A stretch of 64,000 nt of DNA from assembly GCA_037200985.1 (NCBI GenBank), contig JBBCGJ010000001.1:1836756-1900755 (forward strand). The letters run 5' to 3'. This DNA comes from Rhizomicrobium sp. (GTDB lineage: Bacteria; Pseudomonadota; Alphaproteobacteria; Micropepsales; Micropepsaceae). Shown piece after piece: positions 16,206-27,826 of this stretch (the first letter of the stretch is position 1; the number at the start of each line of letters is the position of its first letter). Position numbers and translations under genes: made by a program. A model generated the notes under the pieces. That model searched no databases and had not been told where the DNA came from. It worked only from the letters and a program-made list of their open reading frames with translations.

Positions 16206-16369
16206 TGCGCTGGTCCCCCTCAAGCACCGGATTCGCATTCGAGCCTAGTGGGGCTCCTTCCGCGCGGCAAGCGGCGCAGATGGCGAAAATGATGGCGGAA
16301 CGGGCATTTGCGGTGCAAAAGGTGGCGCGTGCGCGCGAGATCTTCGTCCGATGGGATTCACGTTTCGAT

Positions 16370-16446
16370 TGTCATTCCCGCGAAAGCGGGAATCCAGCCT
16401 TGGCAGAACGCCCCGTCGCTGGATGCCCGCCTTCGCGGGCATGACA
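16370..16446. repeat. Dispersed palindromic repeat, family A
   Basis: Starts TTGTCATTCCCGCGAAAGCGG and ends GGATGCCCGCCTTCGCGGGCATGACA; it shares its framework with the copy at 4774-4850. It lies in the 285-nt gap between the divergent permease and ubiD genes, about 45 nt before the ubiD start. Confidence 0.85.
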
Positions 16447-16490
16447 GCCCTCCGTCCGCACGCTGAAGATCGCACGAGCGGGAAGCGGCC

Positions 16491-18020
16491 ATGACCTATC
16501 GTTCCTTGCGCGACTTCATCGCCAAGCTCGAAGCCGAGGGCGAATTGGTGCGGGTGCGCGAGACGGTCTCGACCGTGCTCGAGATGACCGAGATCCAGAC
16601 GCGGCTGATCGCCCAAGGCGGGCCGGCGGTGATCTTCGAAAAGCCGGTGAAGGCGGACGGCACGCCTTCGGACATGCCGGTGCTGGTCAACCTGTTCGGC
16701 ACGGTGAAGCGCGTCGCGATGGGCGTGACGATGGGGGCCAAGGAGCGGCGCGATGCGCTGGCGCTGCGCGAGGTCGGCGAGGTGCTCGCCACGCTGCGCC
16801 AGCCGCAGCCGCCGCGGTCGTTCGGCGAAGCATTCGAGCTGTTGCCTCTGGCCAGGACCATTCTGGCGATGAAGCCCAAGAGCGTGTCGCGCGCGCCGGT
16901 GCAGGAGGTGGTGCTGCGCGGCGATGAGATCGATCTCGGGCGGCTGCCGGTGCAGACCTGCTGGCCGGGCGAGCCGGCGCCACTGATCACCTGGCCGCTG
17001 GTGGTGACCAAGGGACCGGGCGAGGCGCGCGAGGACAATTACAATCTCGGCATCTATCGCATGCAGGTTCTGAACAAGACCCAGACGATCATGCGCTGGC
17101 TGAAGCATCGCGGCGGGGCGCAGCATCATCAGCGCTGGGCGAAGGAGAAGGCCAAGCCCCTGCCCGCGGCCGTGGTGCTGGGCGCCGATCCGGGGACGAT
17201 CCTGGCGGCGGTGACGCCGATCCCGGAGACGCTGTCGGAATATCAGTTCGCGGGGCTGCTGCGCGGCAGCCGCGTCGATCTCGTGGACTGCGTATCGCAG
17301 CCGCTGAAAGTGCCGGCGGAGGCGGAGATCGTGCTCGAAGGCGAGGTGTCGCTGACCGACTATCGCGACGAAGGGCCTTATGGCGATCACACCGGCTATT
17401 ACAATTCGGTGGAGCAGTTCCCGGTCTTCACCGTCACCGCGATCACGATGCGGCGGCAGCCGATTTATCTCTCGACCTATACGGGCCGGCCGCCGGACGA
17501 GCCGAGCGTGCTGGGCGAGGCGCTGAACGAGGTCTTCGTGCCGCTGCTGAAACAGCAATTCCCCGAGATCGTCGATTTCTGGCTGCCGCCCGAAGGATGC
17601 TCCTATCGCATCGCCGTGGTGGCGATGAAAAAGGCTTATCCGGGACACGCCAAGCGCGTGATGATGGCGGTGTGGTCCTATCTGCGCCAGTTCATGTACA
17701 CCAAATGGGTGATCGTGGTGGACGACGACATCGACGCGCGCGACTGGAAGGACGTGATGTGGGCGCTCTCGACCCGCATGGATCCGGCGCGCGACATCAC
17801 GCTGGTCGAGCATACGCCGATCGACTATCTCGACTTCGCGTCGCCGCAGAGCGGGCTGGGCTCCAAGATCGGGCTCGACGCGACCAACAAGCTGCCGCCG
17901 GAAACCGCGCGGGAATGGGGGCGCAAGATCGCGATGGATGCGGACGTGATCGAAACCGTGTCGAAGAAATGGAAATCCCTGGGGCTGCCGGGCGACGGCA
18001 AGCCCATCTGGAAGGCGTAA
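16491..18020 (+). CDS. ubiD: 4-hydroxy-3-polyprenylbenzoate decarboxylase
   Basis: A 509-residue UbiD-family decarboxylase that removes the carboxyl group from prenylated 4-hydroxybenzoate in ubiquinone synthesis and requires prenylated FMN made by UbiX. Key segments include [11 protein letters not shown] near the metal/phosphate site, and [18 protein letters not shown] with the catalytic acidic residues, plus [24 protein letters not shown]. Length is as expected. It lies about 9 kb from ubiA on the same strand. No ubiX is in the window. Confidence 0.95.
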   Translation: MTYRSLRDFIAKLEAEGELVRVRETVSTVLEMTEIQTRLIAQGGPAVIFEKPVKADGTPSDMPVLVNLFGTVKRVAMGVTMGAKERRDALALREVGEVLATLRQPQPPRSFGEAFELLPLARTILAMKPKSVSRAPVQEVVLRGDEIDLGRLPVQTCWPGEPAPLITWPLVVTKGPGEAREDNYNLGIYRMQVLNKTQTIMRWLKHRGGAQHHQRWAKEKAKPLPAAVVLGADPGTILAAVTPIPETLSEYQFAGLLRGSRVDLVDCVSQPLKVPAEAEIVLEGEVSLTDYRDEGPYGDHTGYYNSVEQFPVFTVTAITMRRQPIYLSTYTGRPPDEPSVLGEALNEVFVPLLKQQFPEIVDFWLPPEGCSYRIAVVAMKKAYPGHAKRVMMAVWSYLRQFMYTKWVIVVDDDIDARDWKDVMWALSTRMDPARDITLVEHTPIDYLDFASPQSGLGSKIGLDATNKLPPETAREWGRKIAMDADVIETVSKKWKSLGLPGDGKPIWKA

Positions 18021-18131
18021 GCCGAAACCGAACCTCGAAAATCGGACTTCCAGCGGTTCCCGCGTCCTCCGCTTGACCGCGTCTCCGAAGGCTCTACTTA
18101 TGGCGCCGACACCCAGGACATCCCGCCCCCC

Positions 18132-18545
18132 ATGGACGATCCCTTTTCCTCGCCCGTCGCGATGGTCGCGTTCTACGCCGCGATCAACGCGCTCATCATG
18201 CTGGTGCTGGGCATGCTGGTGACGCGGGCGCGGATGAAGACCCGCACCGAGATCGGCGACAGCGACGATCCGGCGCTCCTGGGGCCGCTTCGGGCACACG
18301 CCAACAACACCGAGACCGTGCCGATGGCGATCATCCTGCTGATCCTGCTGCTGGGGCTTCAGGCGAACATCTTCGTGATCCATGCGGTCGGGAGCACGCT
18401 GACGCTGGGGCGGCTGCTGCACGGCTACGGCCTGTCGCGGAATATCGGCGCCTCGACGCCGCGCCTCGCCGGCATGATCCTGACCTGGATATCCACCATC
18501 ATCGCCATCGCCGTCACGCTGTGGCTCGCGCTGGCCGGGAGCTGA
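18132..18545 (+). CDS. MAPEG-family membrane protein
   Basis: A 137-residue protein with four hydrophobic helices and the MAPEG signature: RARMKTRTEIGD after helix 1, then LRAHANNTETVPMAIILLILL leading into helix 2. MAPEG proteins include glutathione transferases and peroxidases of the membrane, but most bacterial members are uncharacterised. It precedes the TldD/PmbA gene by four bases and probably shares its transcript. Confidence 0.88.
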   Translation: MDDPFSSPVAMVAFYAAINALIMLVLGMLVTRARMKTRTEIGDSDDPALLGPLRAHANNTETVPMAIILLILLLGLQANIFVIHAVGSTLTLGRLLHGYGLSRNIGASTPRLAGMILTWISTIIAIAVTLWLALAGS

Positions 18546-18549
18546 CGCC

Positions 18550-19890
18550 ATGGCGAAGATCGATCCGAAGGACATTCTGAGCGACCTGATCCGCGGCGCG
18601 AGGGCCGCCGGCGCCGACGCCGCCGACGCGATGATCGTGGAGAATGTCGCGGCGAGCGTGTCCTACCGGCTGGGCAAGCTGGAGGACGTGGAGCGCGCCG
18701 AAAGCCAGGACATGGGCCTGCGCGTCTTCGTCGGCCAGAAGGTCGCGTTCGTGTCGTCGACCGACTTCTCGAAGGATTCGCTGGCGCAGCTTCCCGGCCG
18801 CGCCGTTGCGATGGCCAGGCTCGCGCCGGAGGACAAATATGCAGGCCTGGCGCCCAAGGATCGGCTGGCCAAGGAATTCCCCGATCTCGACCTCGAGGAC
18901 AAGACGGAGCCGCCGGCCGACACGCTGGTGGAATGGGCGCGCTCGGCCGAAGGCGCCGCGATGGCGGTGACGGGCGTCACCAACTCCGAAGGCGGCGGCG
19001 CCAGCTTCAGCCGCACCGGCATCGCGCTCGCCACCAGCGACGGGTTCTTCGGAAGCTATGCCGGCACCTCGTCCGGCGTCGGGGTCTCGGTCGTGGCCGG
19101 CGAAGGCACCAATATGGAGCGCGACTACGACCAGGCGAGCGCGCGCCATGCCGCCGACCTGACGGCGGCGGAAGAGATCGGCCGCAGCGCCGGCGAGCGA
19201 GCCGTCAAGCGCCTGGCGCCCCGCAAGGTGAAGTCGCAGGCGGTGCCGATCGTTTACGATCCCCGCGTGTCCGGCGGCCTGGTCGGCCATTTCGTGGGCG
19301 CGATCTCCGGCAGCTCGATCGCGCGCGGCGTGAGCTTCCTCAAGGAGATGATGGACAAACAGGTCTTCGCGCCGTCGATCAGCATCATCGACGATCCGCA
19401 CCGCTTGCGCGGGCTGCGCTCCAAGCCGTTCGACGGCGAGGGCGTGGCGAACCGGCGCTGGGCGCTGGTCGAGAACGGCATCCTGAAAACCTGGCTGCTG
19501 GAGAGCGCGAGCGCGCGGCAGCTCGGCCTCCAGACGACCGGGCACGCGGCGCGCGGCACGGGTGGGCCGCCCGCGCCGTCGCCGACCAATCTCTACATGG
19601 AGGCCGGCACGCTGACGCCCGAGGCGCTGATGAGCGACATCAAAGAGGGCTTCTACGTCACCGAGCTGATCGGCATGGGCGTGAACGGCGTCACCGGCGA
19701 CTACAGTCGCGGCGCGGCGGGTTTCTGGATCGAGAACGGCCGACTCGCGTTTCCGGTCTCGGAGATCACCATCGCCGGGAACCTGAAGGACATGTTCCGC
19801 GAACTGACGCCGGCCAACGACCTGGCGTTCAAGCACGGCACCAACGCGCCCACGGTGCGCATCGAAGGCATGACACTTGCGGGAGCCTGA
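18550..19890 (+). CDS. pmbA: TldD/PmbA-family protein (TldE/PmbA-type subunit)
   Basis: A 446-residue protein of the TldD/PmbA family. It has the family core PIVYDPRVSGGLVGHFVGAISGSSIARGVSFL and the C-terminal GVNGVTGDYSRGAAGFWIENG...PVSEITIAGNL. No HExxxH zinc motif is visible, so it resembles the TldE/PmbA partner rather than the metallocatalytic TldD subunit. TldD/E heterodimers process peptides such as microcin precursors and the CcdA antitoxin. Together with the next two genes it forms an arrangement common in alphaproteobacteria. Confidence 0.9.
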   Translation: MAKIDPKDILSDLIRGARAAGADAADAMIVENVAASVSYRLGKLEDVERAESQDMGLRVFVGQKVAFVSSTDFSKDSLAQLPGRAVAMARLAPEDKYAGLAPKDRLAKEFPDLDLEDKTEPPADTLVEWARSAEGAAMAVTGVTNSEGGGASFSRTGIALATSDGFFGSYAGTSSGVGVSVVAGEGTNMERDYDQASARHAADLTAAEEIGRSAGERAVKRLAPRKVKSQAVPIVYDPRVSGGLVGHFVGAISGSSIARGVSFLKEMMDKQVFAPSISIIDDPHRLRGLRSKPFDGEGVANRRWALVENGILKTWLLESASARQLGLQTTGHAARGTGGPPAPSPTNLYMEAGTLTPEALMSDIKEGFYVTELIGMGVNGVTGDYSRGAAGFWIENGRLAFPVSEITIAGNLKDMFRELTPANDLAFKHGTNAPTVRIEGMTLAGA

Positions 19891-20686
19891 CGACCTTCTG
19901 AATCTCCTGGAGGCGAGCGTGCGCGACGCCGGCACGATCGCGCGGCGGTTCTTCGGCGGCGCGTTCAAGCGCTGGGACAAGAGCAAGGGCAATCCCGTCA
20001 CCGAGGCCGATATCGAGATCGATACCTTCCTCAAACGGACGCTGCGCGCCGCACGGCCCGATTTCGGCTGGCTGTCGGAGGAGACCGAGGACGATAAGGC
20101 GCGGCTGGCCACGCGGTCGCAATTCGTGGTCGACCCGATCGACGGCACCATCGCCTTCATGAAGGGGCGGCCCTATTTCACGATCTGCGCCGGGATCGTG
20201 ACGGACGGCGCCCCGGTCGCCGGCGCGGTCTACAATCCGATCTCCGAGGAATGTTTCACGGCGCGCAAGGGCGCCGGCGCCTTCCTGAACGGCGCGGCGA
20301 TCCATGTCAGCGACCGCGCCGAGCTCGAGGGCTGCCGCATGCTGACCGACAAGGCGATGCTCGCCCATCCGGCTTGGGACAAGCCGCCCAACCGGCCCTG
20401 GCCGCCGATGCATGTCGAGACCCGCAATTCCATCGCCTATCGCATGGTGCTGGTCGCCGCCGGCCAGTTCGACGCCGCCCTGGCGCTGTCCAGCAAGCGC
20501 GACTGGGACCTGGCGGCGGCGCAGATCGTGGTTACCGAGGCCGGCGGCGTCGTGACCACACACACCGGCGCAAAGCTGGACTATAATCGCCAGAGCACGA
20601 TTCACCCCTCGCTGGTGGTGGCGGGGCGGAAACTGCATGCGGAGCTGCTGGCGCGGGTGGCGCATCTGGAGCTGCCGCGCGGATAG
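19877..20686 (+). CDS. Inositol monophosphatase-family phosphatase (CysQ-like 3'(2'),5'-bisphosphate nucleotidase)
   Basis: A 269-residue protein starting at TTG 19877 and overlapping pmbA by 14 nt. The lithium-sensitive metal-phosphatase signature is complete: KGNPVTEAD (38-45), SEETED (67-72), DPIDGT (86-91) and WDLAAA (210-215). Such enzymes hydrolyse phosphate from inositol phosphates or from PAP, by-product of sulfate activation. Its position beside DUF4170 and upstream of the lipid A genes is a conserved alphaproteobacterial arrangement. The exact substrate cannot be fixed from sequence. Confidence 0.88.
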   Translation: MREPDDLLNLLEASVRDAGTIARRFFGGAFKRWDKSKGNPVTEADIEIDTFLKRTLRAARPDFGWLSEETEDDKARLATRSQFVVDPIDGTIAFMKGRPYFTICAGIVTDGAPVAGAVYNPISEECFTARKGAGAFLNGAAIHVSDRAELEGCRMLTDKAMLAHPAWDKPPNRPWPPMHVETRNSIAYRMVLVAAGQFDAALALSSKRDWDLAAAQIVVTEAGGVVTTHTGAKLDYNRQSTIHPSLVVAGRKLHAELLARVAHLELPRG

Positions 20687-20694
20687 GAGGACGA

Positions 20695-20928
20695 GTGACC
20701 GATCATGCGCCGACGCAATTGCTGCACCTGGTGTTCGGCGGCGAGCTGACCGCGCCGCACAGCATGGAGTTCAAGGACCTCTCCAAGCTCGACCTCGTCG
20801 GCATGTATCCGAACTATGCCGAGGCCTACAAAGCCTGGCGCGGCAAGGCGCAGGCCACGGTGGACAACGCCCAGATGCGATATTTCGTCGTGCACATCCA
20901 CCGCCTGATGGAACCGGACGCGCCTTAA
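20695..20928 (+). CDS. DUF4170 protein
   Basis: A 77-residue cytoplasmic protein from GTG 20695 with an AGGAGG ribosome site. It has the DUF4170 pattern: HLVFGGEL, then KLDLVGMYPNYAEAYKAWRGKAQATVDNAQMRYFVVHIHRL. The family is nearly confined to alphaproteobacteria and typically sits between the inositol-phosphatase-like gene and the Kdo-transferase genes, as here. Function is unknown. Confidence 0.9.
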   Translation: MTDHAPTQLLHLVFGGELTAPHSMEFKDLSKLDLVGMYPNYAEAYKAWRGKAQATVDNAQMRYFVVHIHRLMEPDAP

Positions 20929-20989
20929 CGCCGGATTTGTCGCTCCCGGTTCAGGATGGTAGACACCGCCATCCCGGTCAGAGAGACGC

Positions 20990-21808
20990 ATGCAGAATAC
21001 GAGCGCGGAGCGCATCCACAGGAACTGCCCGCTGTGCGGGACGCCGCCGCCCGGCGGCGCGCCCGTCCGCTATTCGCATCCCGACTGGCCGCTGAAGCAA
21101 TGCCCCAGTTGCGAGCTCGTCTATCTCGAATACGCCCCGGCCTATGTGCGGCTGGAGGAGGAGCTGGGCTTCACCCAGCAATACGACAAGCAATGGGAGC
21201 GCCGGCTGAAGGAACAGCCCATCCTGGCGCGGCTCGACAAATGGACGATGTGGCGGCTGGGCATGTTCGGCGACCCGACGCCGGCCAGCGGCATGCGGAG
21301 CTGGGCCAAGCCCGGTCCCGTGCTCGACGTCGGTTGCGGCACGGGCGACGAATTCGCCAAGCTGCCGGACGGCTATATCCCCTACGGCATCGAGATCGAG
21401 AAGAGCGCGGCGGCTGAGGCGCGCGCGATCTTCGAGCCGCGCGGCGGCCAAGTCCTGAATGCGGACGGTGTCAGCGGGCTGGCGCAGCTGCCGGCCGACT
21501 ATTTCACCGGTGCGGCGATGTGGGGCTATCTCGAACACGAATCGCAGCCGAAGGAAGCGCTGTCGGCCCTGCGCCGCGTGCTGAAGAAAGACGCCGTCGT
21601 CGTGGTCAAGGTGCCGAACTACGATTGCTGGAACCGCAGCATCCTGGGCGACAAATGGACCGGCTTCTGGCACCCCGACCACACGCAGTATTTCACGCCC
21701 GCAACCATGGCGCGCCTTGCGAAGGATTGCGGTTTCGCCGCCAAATTCCGGCTCTATGGCCGCATTCCGCTCAATGACTACATGTATGCCATTTTGACGC
21801 CGGCCTGA
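20990..21808 (+). CDS. Class I methyltransferase with N-terminal zinc ribbon
   Basis: A 272-residue protein. The N-terminus carries two CxxC pairs (C13/C16 and C38/C41), as in a zinc ribbon, followed by the SAM-binding motif VLDVGCGTGDEFAKLP and the motif MWGYLEHESQPKEALSALRRVL. The C-terminal HPDHTQYFTPATMARLAKDCGF is typical of sugar or glycan methyltransferases of the Methyltransf_13/23 type. Its place before an MsbA-like exporter and waaA suggests action on an envelope glycan, which is inference. Confidence 0.8.
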   Translation: MQNTSAERIHRNCPLCGTPPPGGAPVRYSHPDWPLKQCPSCELVYLEYAPAYVRLEEELGFTQQYDKQWERRLKEQPILARLDKWTMWRLGMFGDPTPASGMRSWAKPGPVLDVGCGTGDEFAKLPDGYIPYGIEIEKSAAAEARAIFEPRGGQVLNADGVSGLAQLPADYFTGAAMWGYLEHESQPKEALSALRRVLKKDAVVVVKVPNYDCWNRSILGDKWTGFWHPDHTQYFTPATMARLAKDCGFAAKFRLYGRIPLNDYMYAILTPA

Positions 21809-21851
21809 GCCGCCTCGCCCGGGTCGCGGCAGCCATGCTAGAGCTTGCCCC

Positions 21852-23641
<1,790 letters not shown>

Positions 23642-23645
<4 letters not shown>

Positions 23646-24919
23646 CCATGGCGCCGATCGGGATCGTCCTCTACCGGGCAGCGACGCTTCTGTTGGCGCC
23701 GGCGGCGCCGATGCTGCTGCGCCGGCGCGGGCGGCGCGGCAAGGAGCATCGCGACCGCGCGGCGGAGCGGCTGGGCCGGACCGACGCGGCGCGGCCGGCG
23801 GGAAAGCTCGTCTGGGTGCACGGCGCGAGCAACGGCGAGTGCCTGGCGGCCCTGCCGCTGATCGAGGCGCTGGCGGCCAAGGGCGTCGCCGTGGTGATGA
23901 CCAGCGGCACCGTCACCTCCGCCGAGCTGATGCAGGCGCGTCTGCCGCCGGGCGCGATCCATCAATTCGTGCCGATCGACACGCCGGGCGCGACGCGGCG
24001 CTTCCTCGACCACTGGCGGCCGGACGCGGGACTGTTCGTCGATTCCGACCTGTGGCCGAACCTGATCCTGGGCGCCCATGCGCGCGGCGTGAAGCTGGCG
24101 CTGGTCAATGCGCGGATGTCGCGGCGCTCCTTCGAGGGCTGGCGCTGGGCCAGGAAGACCGTGGCCGCGATCCTGTCGGCGTTCGACGTCTGCCTGGCGC
24201 AGGACGAGGAGATCGCCGAGCGCTTCCGCAAGCTCGGCGCGCCGGACGTGCGCGTGGCGGGAAGCCTGAAGGAGGACGCGCCGCCCCTGCCCTTCGACGC
24301 GGCGAAGCTGGAAGACCTGACGACCGCGATCGGGACGCGGCCCATCCTGCTGGCGGCGCAGACCCATCCGGGCGAGGACGAGACGATCCTGCCGGCGCAT
24401 GACGCGCTCCGGCGCACCCATGCCGATCTTCTGACCGTCATCGTGCCGCGCCATCCCCCGCGCGGCGCCGACATCGCGATGCTGTGCGATACGCGCAAAT
24501 CGGCGCGGCGGGCGCTGGGCGAGCCGATCGAAGCCGACACCGAAGTCTATATCGCCGACACGCTGGGCGAGCTCGGGCTGTTCTACCGGCTGACGCCGTT
24601 CTGCTTCGTCGGCGGGACCCTGATACCGGCCGGCGGGCACAATCCGCTCGAGCCCGCGCGGCTGCATTGCGCCGTGATGGCGGGACCCCATACGGACAAT
24701 TCGGCCTCCGCCTATGCCGCGATCTTCGCGAGCCAGGGACTGGGCCTGGTGCGCACCAGCGCCGAGATCGCGGCGCTGGCGGGACGGCTGCTGGATCGTC
24801 CGGAAGAGGCGAAGGCGCTGGGCGACGCGGCGGCGCGCGGCGCGGCCTCGCTCGGCGGCGCCGTGGCCAAGACCATCGCCGTCGTCGATTCTCTGCTGGG
24901 CGGCCATGCGACCGCCTGA
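23642..24919 (+). CDS. waaA: 3-deoxy-D-manno-octulosonic acid transferase
   Basis: About 425 residues from GTG 23642, overlapping the exporter stop as GTGA; ATG 23648 is an alternative. This glycosyltransferase family 30 enzyme adds Kdo from CMP-Kdo to lipid IVA at the inner membrane. Signs are an N-terminal hydrophobic anchor, VWVHGASNGECLAALPLI with the catalytic Glu, VDSDLWPNL, SLKEDAPPLP and the C-terminal VGGTLIPAGGHNPLEPA motif that binds the nucleotide sugar. Followed by lpxK with 14 nt overlap. Confidence 0.93.
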
Positions 24920-25895
24920 TTTCTGGACCCGCAAGGATTTGGTCTCGCAGCTCGCGGTGCGGCTGCTGACGCCGCTGGGCTGGCTCTATGGCTTCAGCGT
25001 GCGCTATCGCGCCCGTCATGCCACGCCCTACCAGTCCGCGGCGCGGGTGGTGTGCGTCGGCAATCTCACCGCGGGCGGCACGGGCAAGACGCCGATCGCG
25101 CTCGCCATCGCGCGCGAACTCATCGCGCGGGGCGCCCATCCGGTGTTCCTGACGCGCGGTTATGGCGGCAAGGTGAAGGGGCCGGCCTTCGTGGCCGCCG
25201 ACGACCGCGCCACCCATGTCGGCGACGAGCCGCTGCTGCTGGCCTCGGTCGCGCCGGTGATCGTCTCGGCGGATCGCGCCGCCGGGGCGAAGCTGGCGGA
25301 GGACCACGGCTTCGACGTCATCATCATGGACGACGGCCACCAGAATTTTTCGCTGGCGAAGGACCTGTCGCTGATCGTCGTCGATGCGGAGGCCGGGTTC
25401 GGGAACAATCGCGTTCTGCCGGCCGGCCCCTTGCGCGAACCGGTGGCGCAGGGCCTGGCGCGCGCCGACGCGGTGATCGTGAGCGGCGCCGGCCAGCCGC
25501 CGCCGCTCGGCGATTTCGCGGGGCCCGTGGTCCGCGCGATGCTGGTGCAGGACAGGAGCGTTGTGGGGGCGGGAACGCGCGTCGTGGCGTTCGCCGGCAT
25601 CGGCCGGCCGGCGAAATTCTTCGCCGCTCTGGAGGCGCTGGGCGTCGAGATCGTGGAGCAGCGGCCTTATGGCGACCACCATGTCTACACGCAATCGGAG
25701 ATCGCGCGGATGCGGGCCCGGGCCCGCGCCGAGAACGCTTTGCTGGTTACAACCGAAAAGGACTATGTGCGGCTGACGCCGCCGGAGCGCGAGGGAATCG
25801 TCGCGGTTCCGGTACATTCGCAGTTCGACGACCCCGCCGCGCTGGGCGCCTTGCTTGACAGGCTCGCCGGGCGTGCGCTACCGCCCAAGGCCTGA
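24906..25895 (+). CDS. lpxK: Tetraacyldisaccharide 4'-kinase
   Basis: A 329-residue membrane-associated kinase that phosphorylates the 4' position of the lipid A disaccharide. The P-loop is GNLTAGGTGKTP (52-63); the catalytic MDDGHQNFSLAKD (141-153) and FLTRGYGGKVKGP follow. An N-terminal hydrophobic segment anchors it in the inner membrane. I chose ATG 24906, inside the end of waaA. The order exporter-waaA-lpxK-acyltransferase is a lipid A operon. Confidence 0.94.
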   Translation: MRPPDFWTRKDLVSQLAVRLLTPLGWLYGFSVRYRARHATPYQSAARVVCVGNLTAGGTGKTPIALAIARELIARGAHPVFLTRGYGGKVKGPAFVAADDRATHVGDEPLLLASVAPVIVSADRAAGAKLAEDHGFDVIIMDDGHQNFSLAKDLSLIVVDAEAGFGNNRVLPAGPLREPVAQGLARADAVIVSGAGQPPPLGDFAGPVVRAMLVQDRSVVGAGTRVVAFAGIGRPAKFFAALEALGVEIVEQRPYGDHHVYTQSEIARMRARARAENALLVTTEKDYVRLTPPEREGIVAVPVHSQFDDPAALGALLDRLAGRALPPKA

Positions 25896-26863
25896 TGACC
25901 GACAGGCCAACCCTGCCGCTCGCGATGAGGCTGCGCTACGGCGCGGAAGCGGCGGCGTTCTTTGCGTATATCGGATTCTGCCGGATGCTCGGCCTTCGCG
26001 CCGCATCCGCGCTGGGCGGATTCATCGGCCGCAACGTCTTCTACCGTGTGCGCGGCATCATGAACCGGGCGCGCGAGAATTTGCGCGCGGCGTTTCCGGA
26101 GAAGAGCGACGCCGAGATTGAAACGATCGTGCTGGAGATGTGCGACAATCTGGGGCGCACGGTCGCCGAGTATGCGCATCTCGACAAGTTTTCCATGCAC
26201 GGGCCGAACCCGAGGCTCGAGGTCGTCAACCGCGAGGCGGGCGCCGAGGCGATGGCGAGCGGCAAGGGCGTGATGTTCTTCTCCGGCCATTTCGCCAATT
26301 GGGAGATGATGCCGTTCGTCGCCCGCCAGCTCGGCTTCGAGGGCGGCGAGGTCTACCGGCCGCCGAACAATCCGATCATCGACCGCTGGCTGGTGGCGCA
26401 GCGCATCAGACACGGCCCCGCCGCGCAGATCGCCAAGGGCCCGGCCGGCACGCGCAAGATCTTCACGCTGCTCCGGCGCGGCAAGGCGATCTTCCTTCTG
26501 ACCGACCAGAAGACCAATGAGGGCATCGCGGCGCCGTTCTTCGGGCGCGAGGCGATGACGACGCCGGCGCCGGCGATGCTGGCGCTGAAGCTGGGCTCGA
26601 TCCTGCTGCCGGCCTCGAACGAGCGGCTGCCGGGCGCGCGCTTCCGCATGACGATCCATCCGCCGATCCGGTTCACCCCGACGGGCGACCAGGACCGCGA
26701 CGTCCACACGCTGACCTGCCTGATCAACGACGCGGTGGAGGAGATGATCCGCTACCGGCCGTCGCAATGGCTGTGGATCCACCGCCGCTGGCCGACCGCG
26801 CGGGCGCAGGACCAGATCGGCGGGAAGCGGTCGGTCCAGGTGCTGAGGGACGAACCGGTCTAG
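25895..26863 (+). CDS. LpxL/HtrB-family lipid A acyltransferase
   Basis: A 322-residue inner-membrane acyltransferase of the LpxL/LpxM superfamily. The catalytic HxxxxE is SGHFANWEMMP (H132, E137), followed by YRPPNNPIIDR and LTDQKTNEGIAAPFFGR, both characteristic. It adds a secondary acyl chain to Kdo-lipid A. ATGA overlap with lpxK shows translational coupling and places it last in the operon, before a strong hairpin repeat. The chain specificity is not deducible. Confidence 0.9.
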   Translation: MTDRPTLPLAMRLRYGAEAAAFFAYIGFCRMLGLRAASALGGFIGRNVFYRVRGIMNRARENLRAAFPEKSDAEIETIVLEMCDNLGRTVAEYAHLDKFSMHGPNPRLEVVNREAGAEAMASGKGVMFFSGHFANWEMMPFVARQLGFEGGEVYRPPNNPIIDRWLVAQRIRHGPAAQIAKGPAGTRKIFTLLRRGKAIFLLTDQKTNEGIAAPFFGREAMTTPAPAMLALKLGSILLPASNERLPGARFRMTIHPPIRFTPTGDQDRDVHTLTCLINDAVEEMIRYRPSQWLWIHRRWPTARAQDQIGGKRSVQVLRDEPV

Positions 26864-26887
26864 GTTGCGGGTTGCAACAACTACGTT

Positions 26888-26973
26888 TGTCATTCGCCGC
26901 GAATGCGGCGAACCCAGGTGACACCTTGCGGTGAAGACGTCACCTGGGTCCGCCGCATTCGCGGCGGATGACA
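26888..26973. repeat. Long near-perfect hairpin, family A'
   Basis: Arms of about 35 bases (TGTCATTCGCCGCGAATGCGG ... and its complement ending CGCGGCGGATGACA) flank a 13-base loop region. It sits between the lipid A operon and the convergent M23 peptidase gene and could stop transcription in both directions. Other copies: 14353-14484 and 28110-28235. Confidence 0.85.
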
Positions 26974-26989
26974 TCGTTGTATATGCGGC

Positions 26990-27826
26990 TCACGCCTTCG
27001 GCGGCGCCGGCGTGCGCGTCGAGAGCGACGGGTCGAGCTTGACCTGGAACCAGTTCATGCCCCAATGCAGATGCGGCCCCGTGGCGCGGCCGGTCTTGCC
27101 GATGTGACCGATGATGTCGCCGCGCTTCACCATGTCGCCGACATTCGCCAGGCGCTTGCTCTGATGCATGTAGTGGGTGAACACGCCGTGGCCATGGTCG
27201 AGCAGCGTGAAGCCGCCTTCGAGATAGAAATCGTCGGTGAGCAGAACCACCGCGTCGGTGGGACTGCGGATCGGCGTGCCCTCGACATTGGCCATGTCGA
27301 CGCCGAAATGCGGCGACATCGGCGTGCCGTTGTCGATCCGCTGGCTGCCGAACACGCCGCTCATGATGCCGGGCGCCGGCCAGTCGAACGGATCGGCGAA
27401 CCAGACATGCTCGCTGTCGGTCTTGCGCGCCTCGGCGAGGCGGGCGTGCTCGGCCTTGATGCGCTCGACGACCTCGGCCGGCGGCGTGACGGTGTTCTGC
27501 GGCAGGCCGTTGACGTGCTGGACGTTGTATTGGCGCACGAGGGGCGTGACGTCGCGCGCCTCGGTCGCGCCGTCGTCGAATTGCGCCGAGAGATGCGCCG
27601 GGGCGGTCCGGTTCCAGTCGAGCCCGAAGGCGAAGATGCCGTCCGGCGAAACGTGAAGCGGCTGGCCGTCCAGCGCGGCGCGGCAGCCGGGCAGCGAGCG
27701 GCCGACGACGAGACCGCCCTGCTCCATCGAACCGGTCAGCGACAGGCGCTGCGGCGCGGCGCGGACGAGGGACGGCGCGAAGGCCGCGGCAAGGCCGGTC
27801 GCGAGCGCCAGACGGCGGGTGATCAC
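26990..27826 (-). CDS. M23-family metallopeptidase
   Basis: A 278-residue exported peptidase starting at GTG 27826, overlapping the DUF2093 stop as GTGA. The N-terminus (ITRRLALATGLAAAF, then VRAA) is a twin-Arg/hydrophobic signal. The LytM domain has the zinc ligands HFGVD (H173, D177) and HLHWG (252-256), plus HGHGVFTHYMHQS. Such enzymes cut peptidoglycan peptide bridges or act as scaffold activators in the periplasm; the intact ligands argue for activity. Confidence 0.9.
   Translation of the reverse strand: MITRRLALATGLAAAFAPSLVRAAPQRLSLTGSMEQGGLVVGRSLPGCRAALDGQPLHVSPDGIFAFGLDWNRTAPAHLSAQFDDGATEARDVTPLVRQYNVQHVNGLPQNTVTPPAEVVERIKAEHARLAEARKTDSEHVWFADPFDWPAPGIMSGVFGSQRIDNGTPMSPHFGVDMANVEGTPIRSPTDAVVLLTDDFYLEGGFTLLDHGHGVFTHYMHQSKRLANVGDMVKRGDIIGHIGKTGRATGPHLHWGMNWFQVKLDPSLSTRTPAPPKA

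Noticed and set aside
16245..18575. Long minus-strand open frame opposite ubiD
   Set aside because: Same reason: composition is atypical and it overlaps ubiD and MAPEG completely.
26888..26973. Simple intrinsic terminator
   Set aside because: The stem is far longer than a terminator stem, lacks a T-run and recurs elsewhere; it is a repeat that may secondarily terminate transcription.
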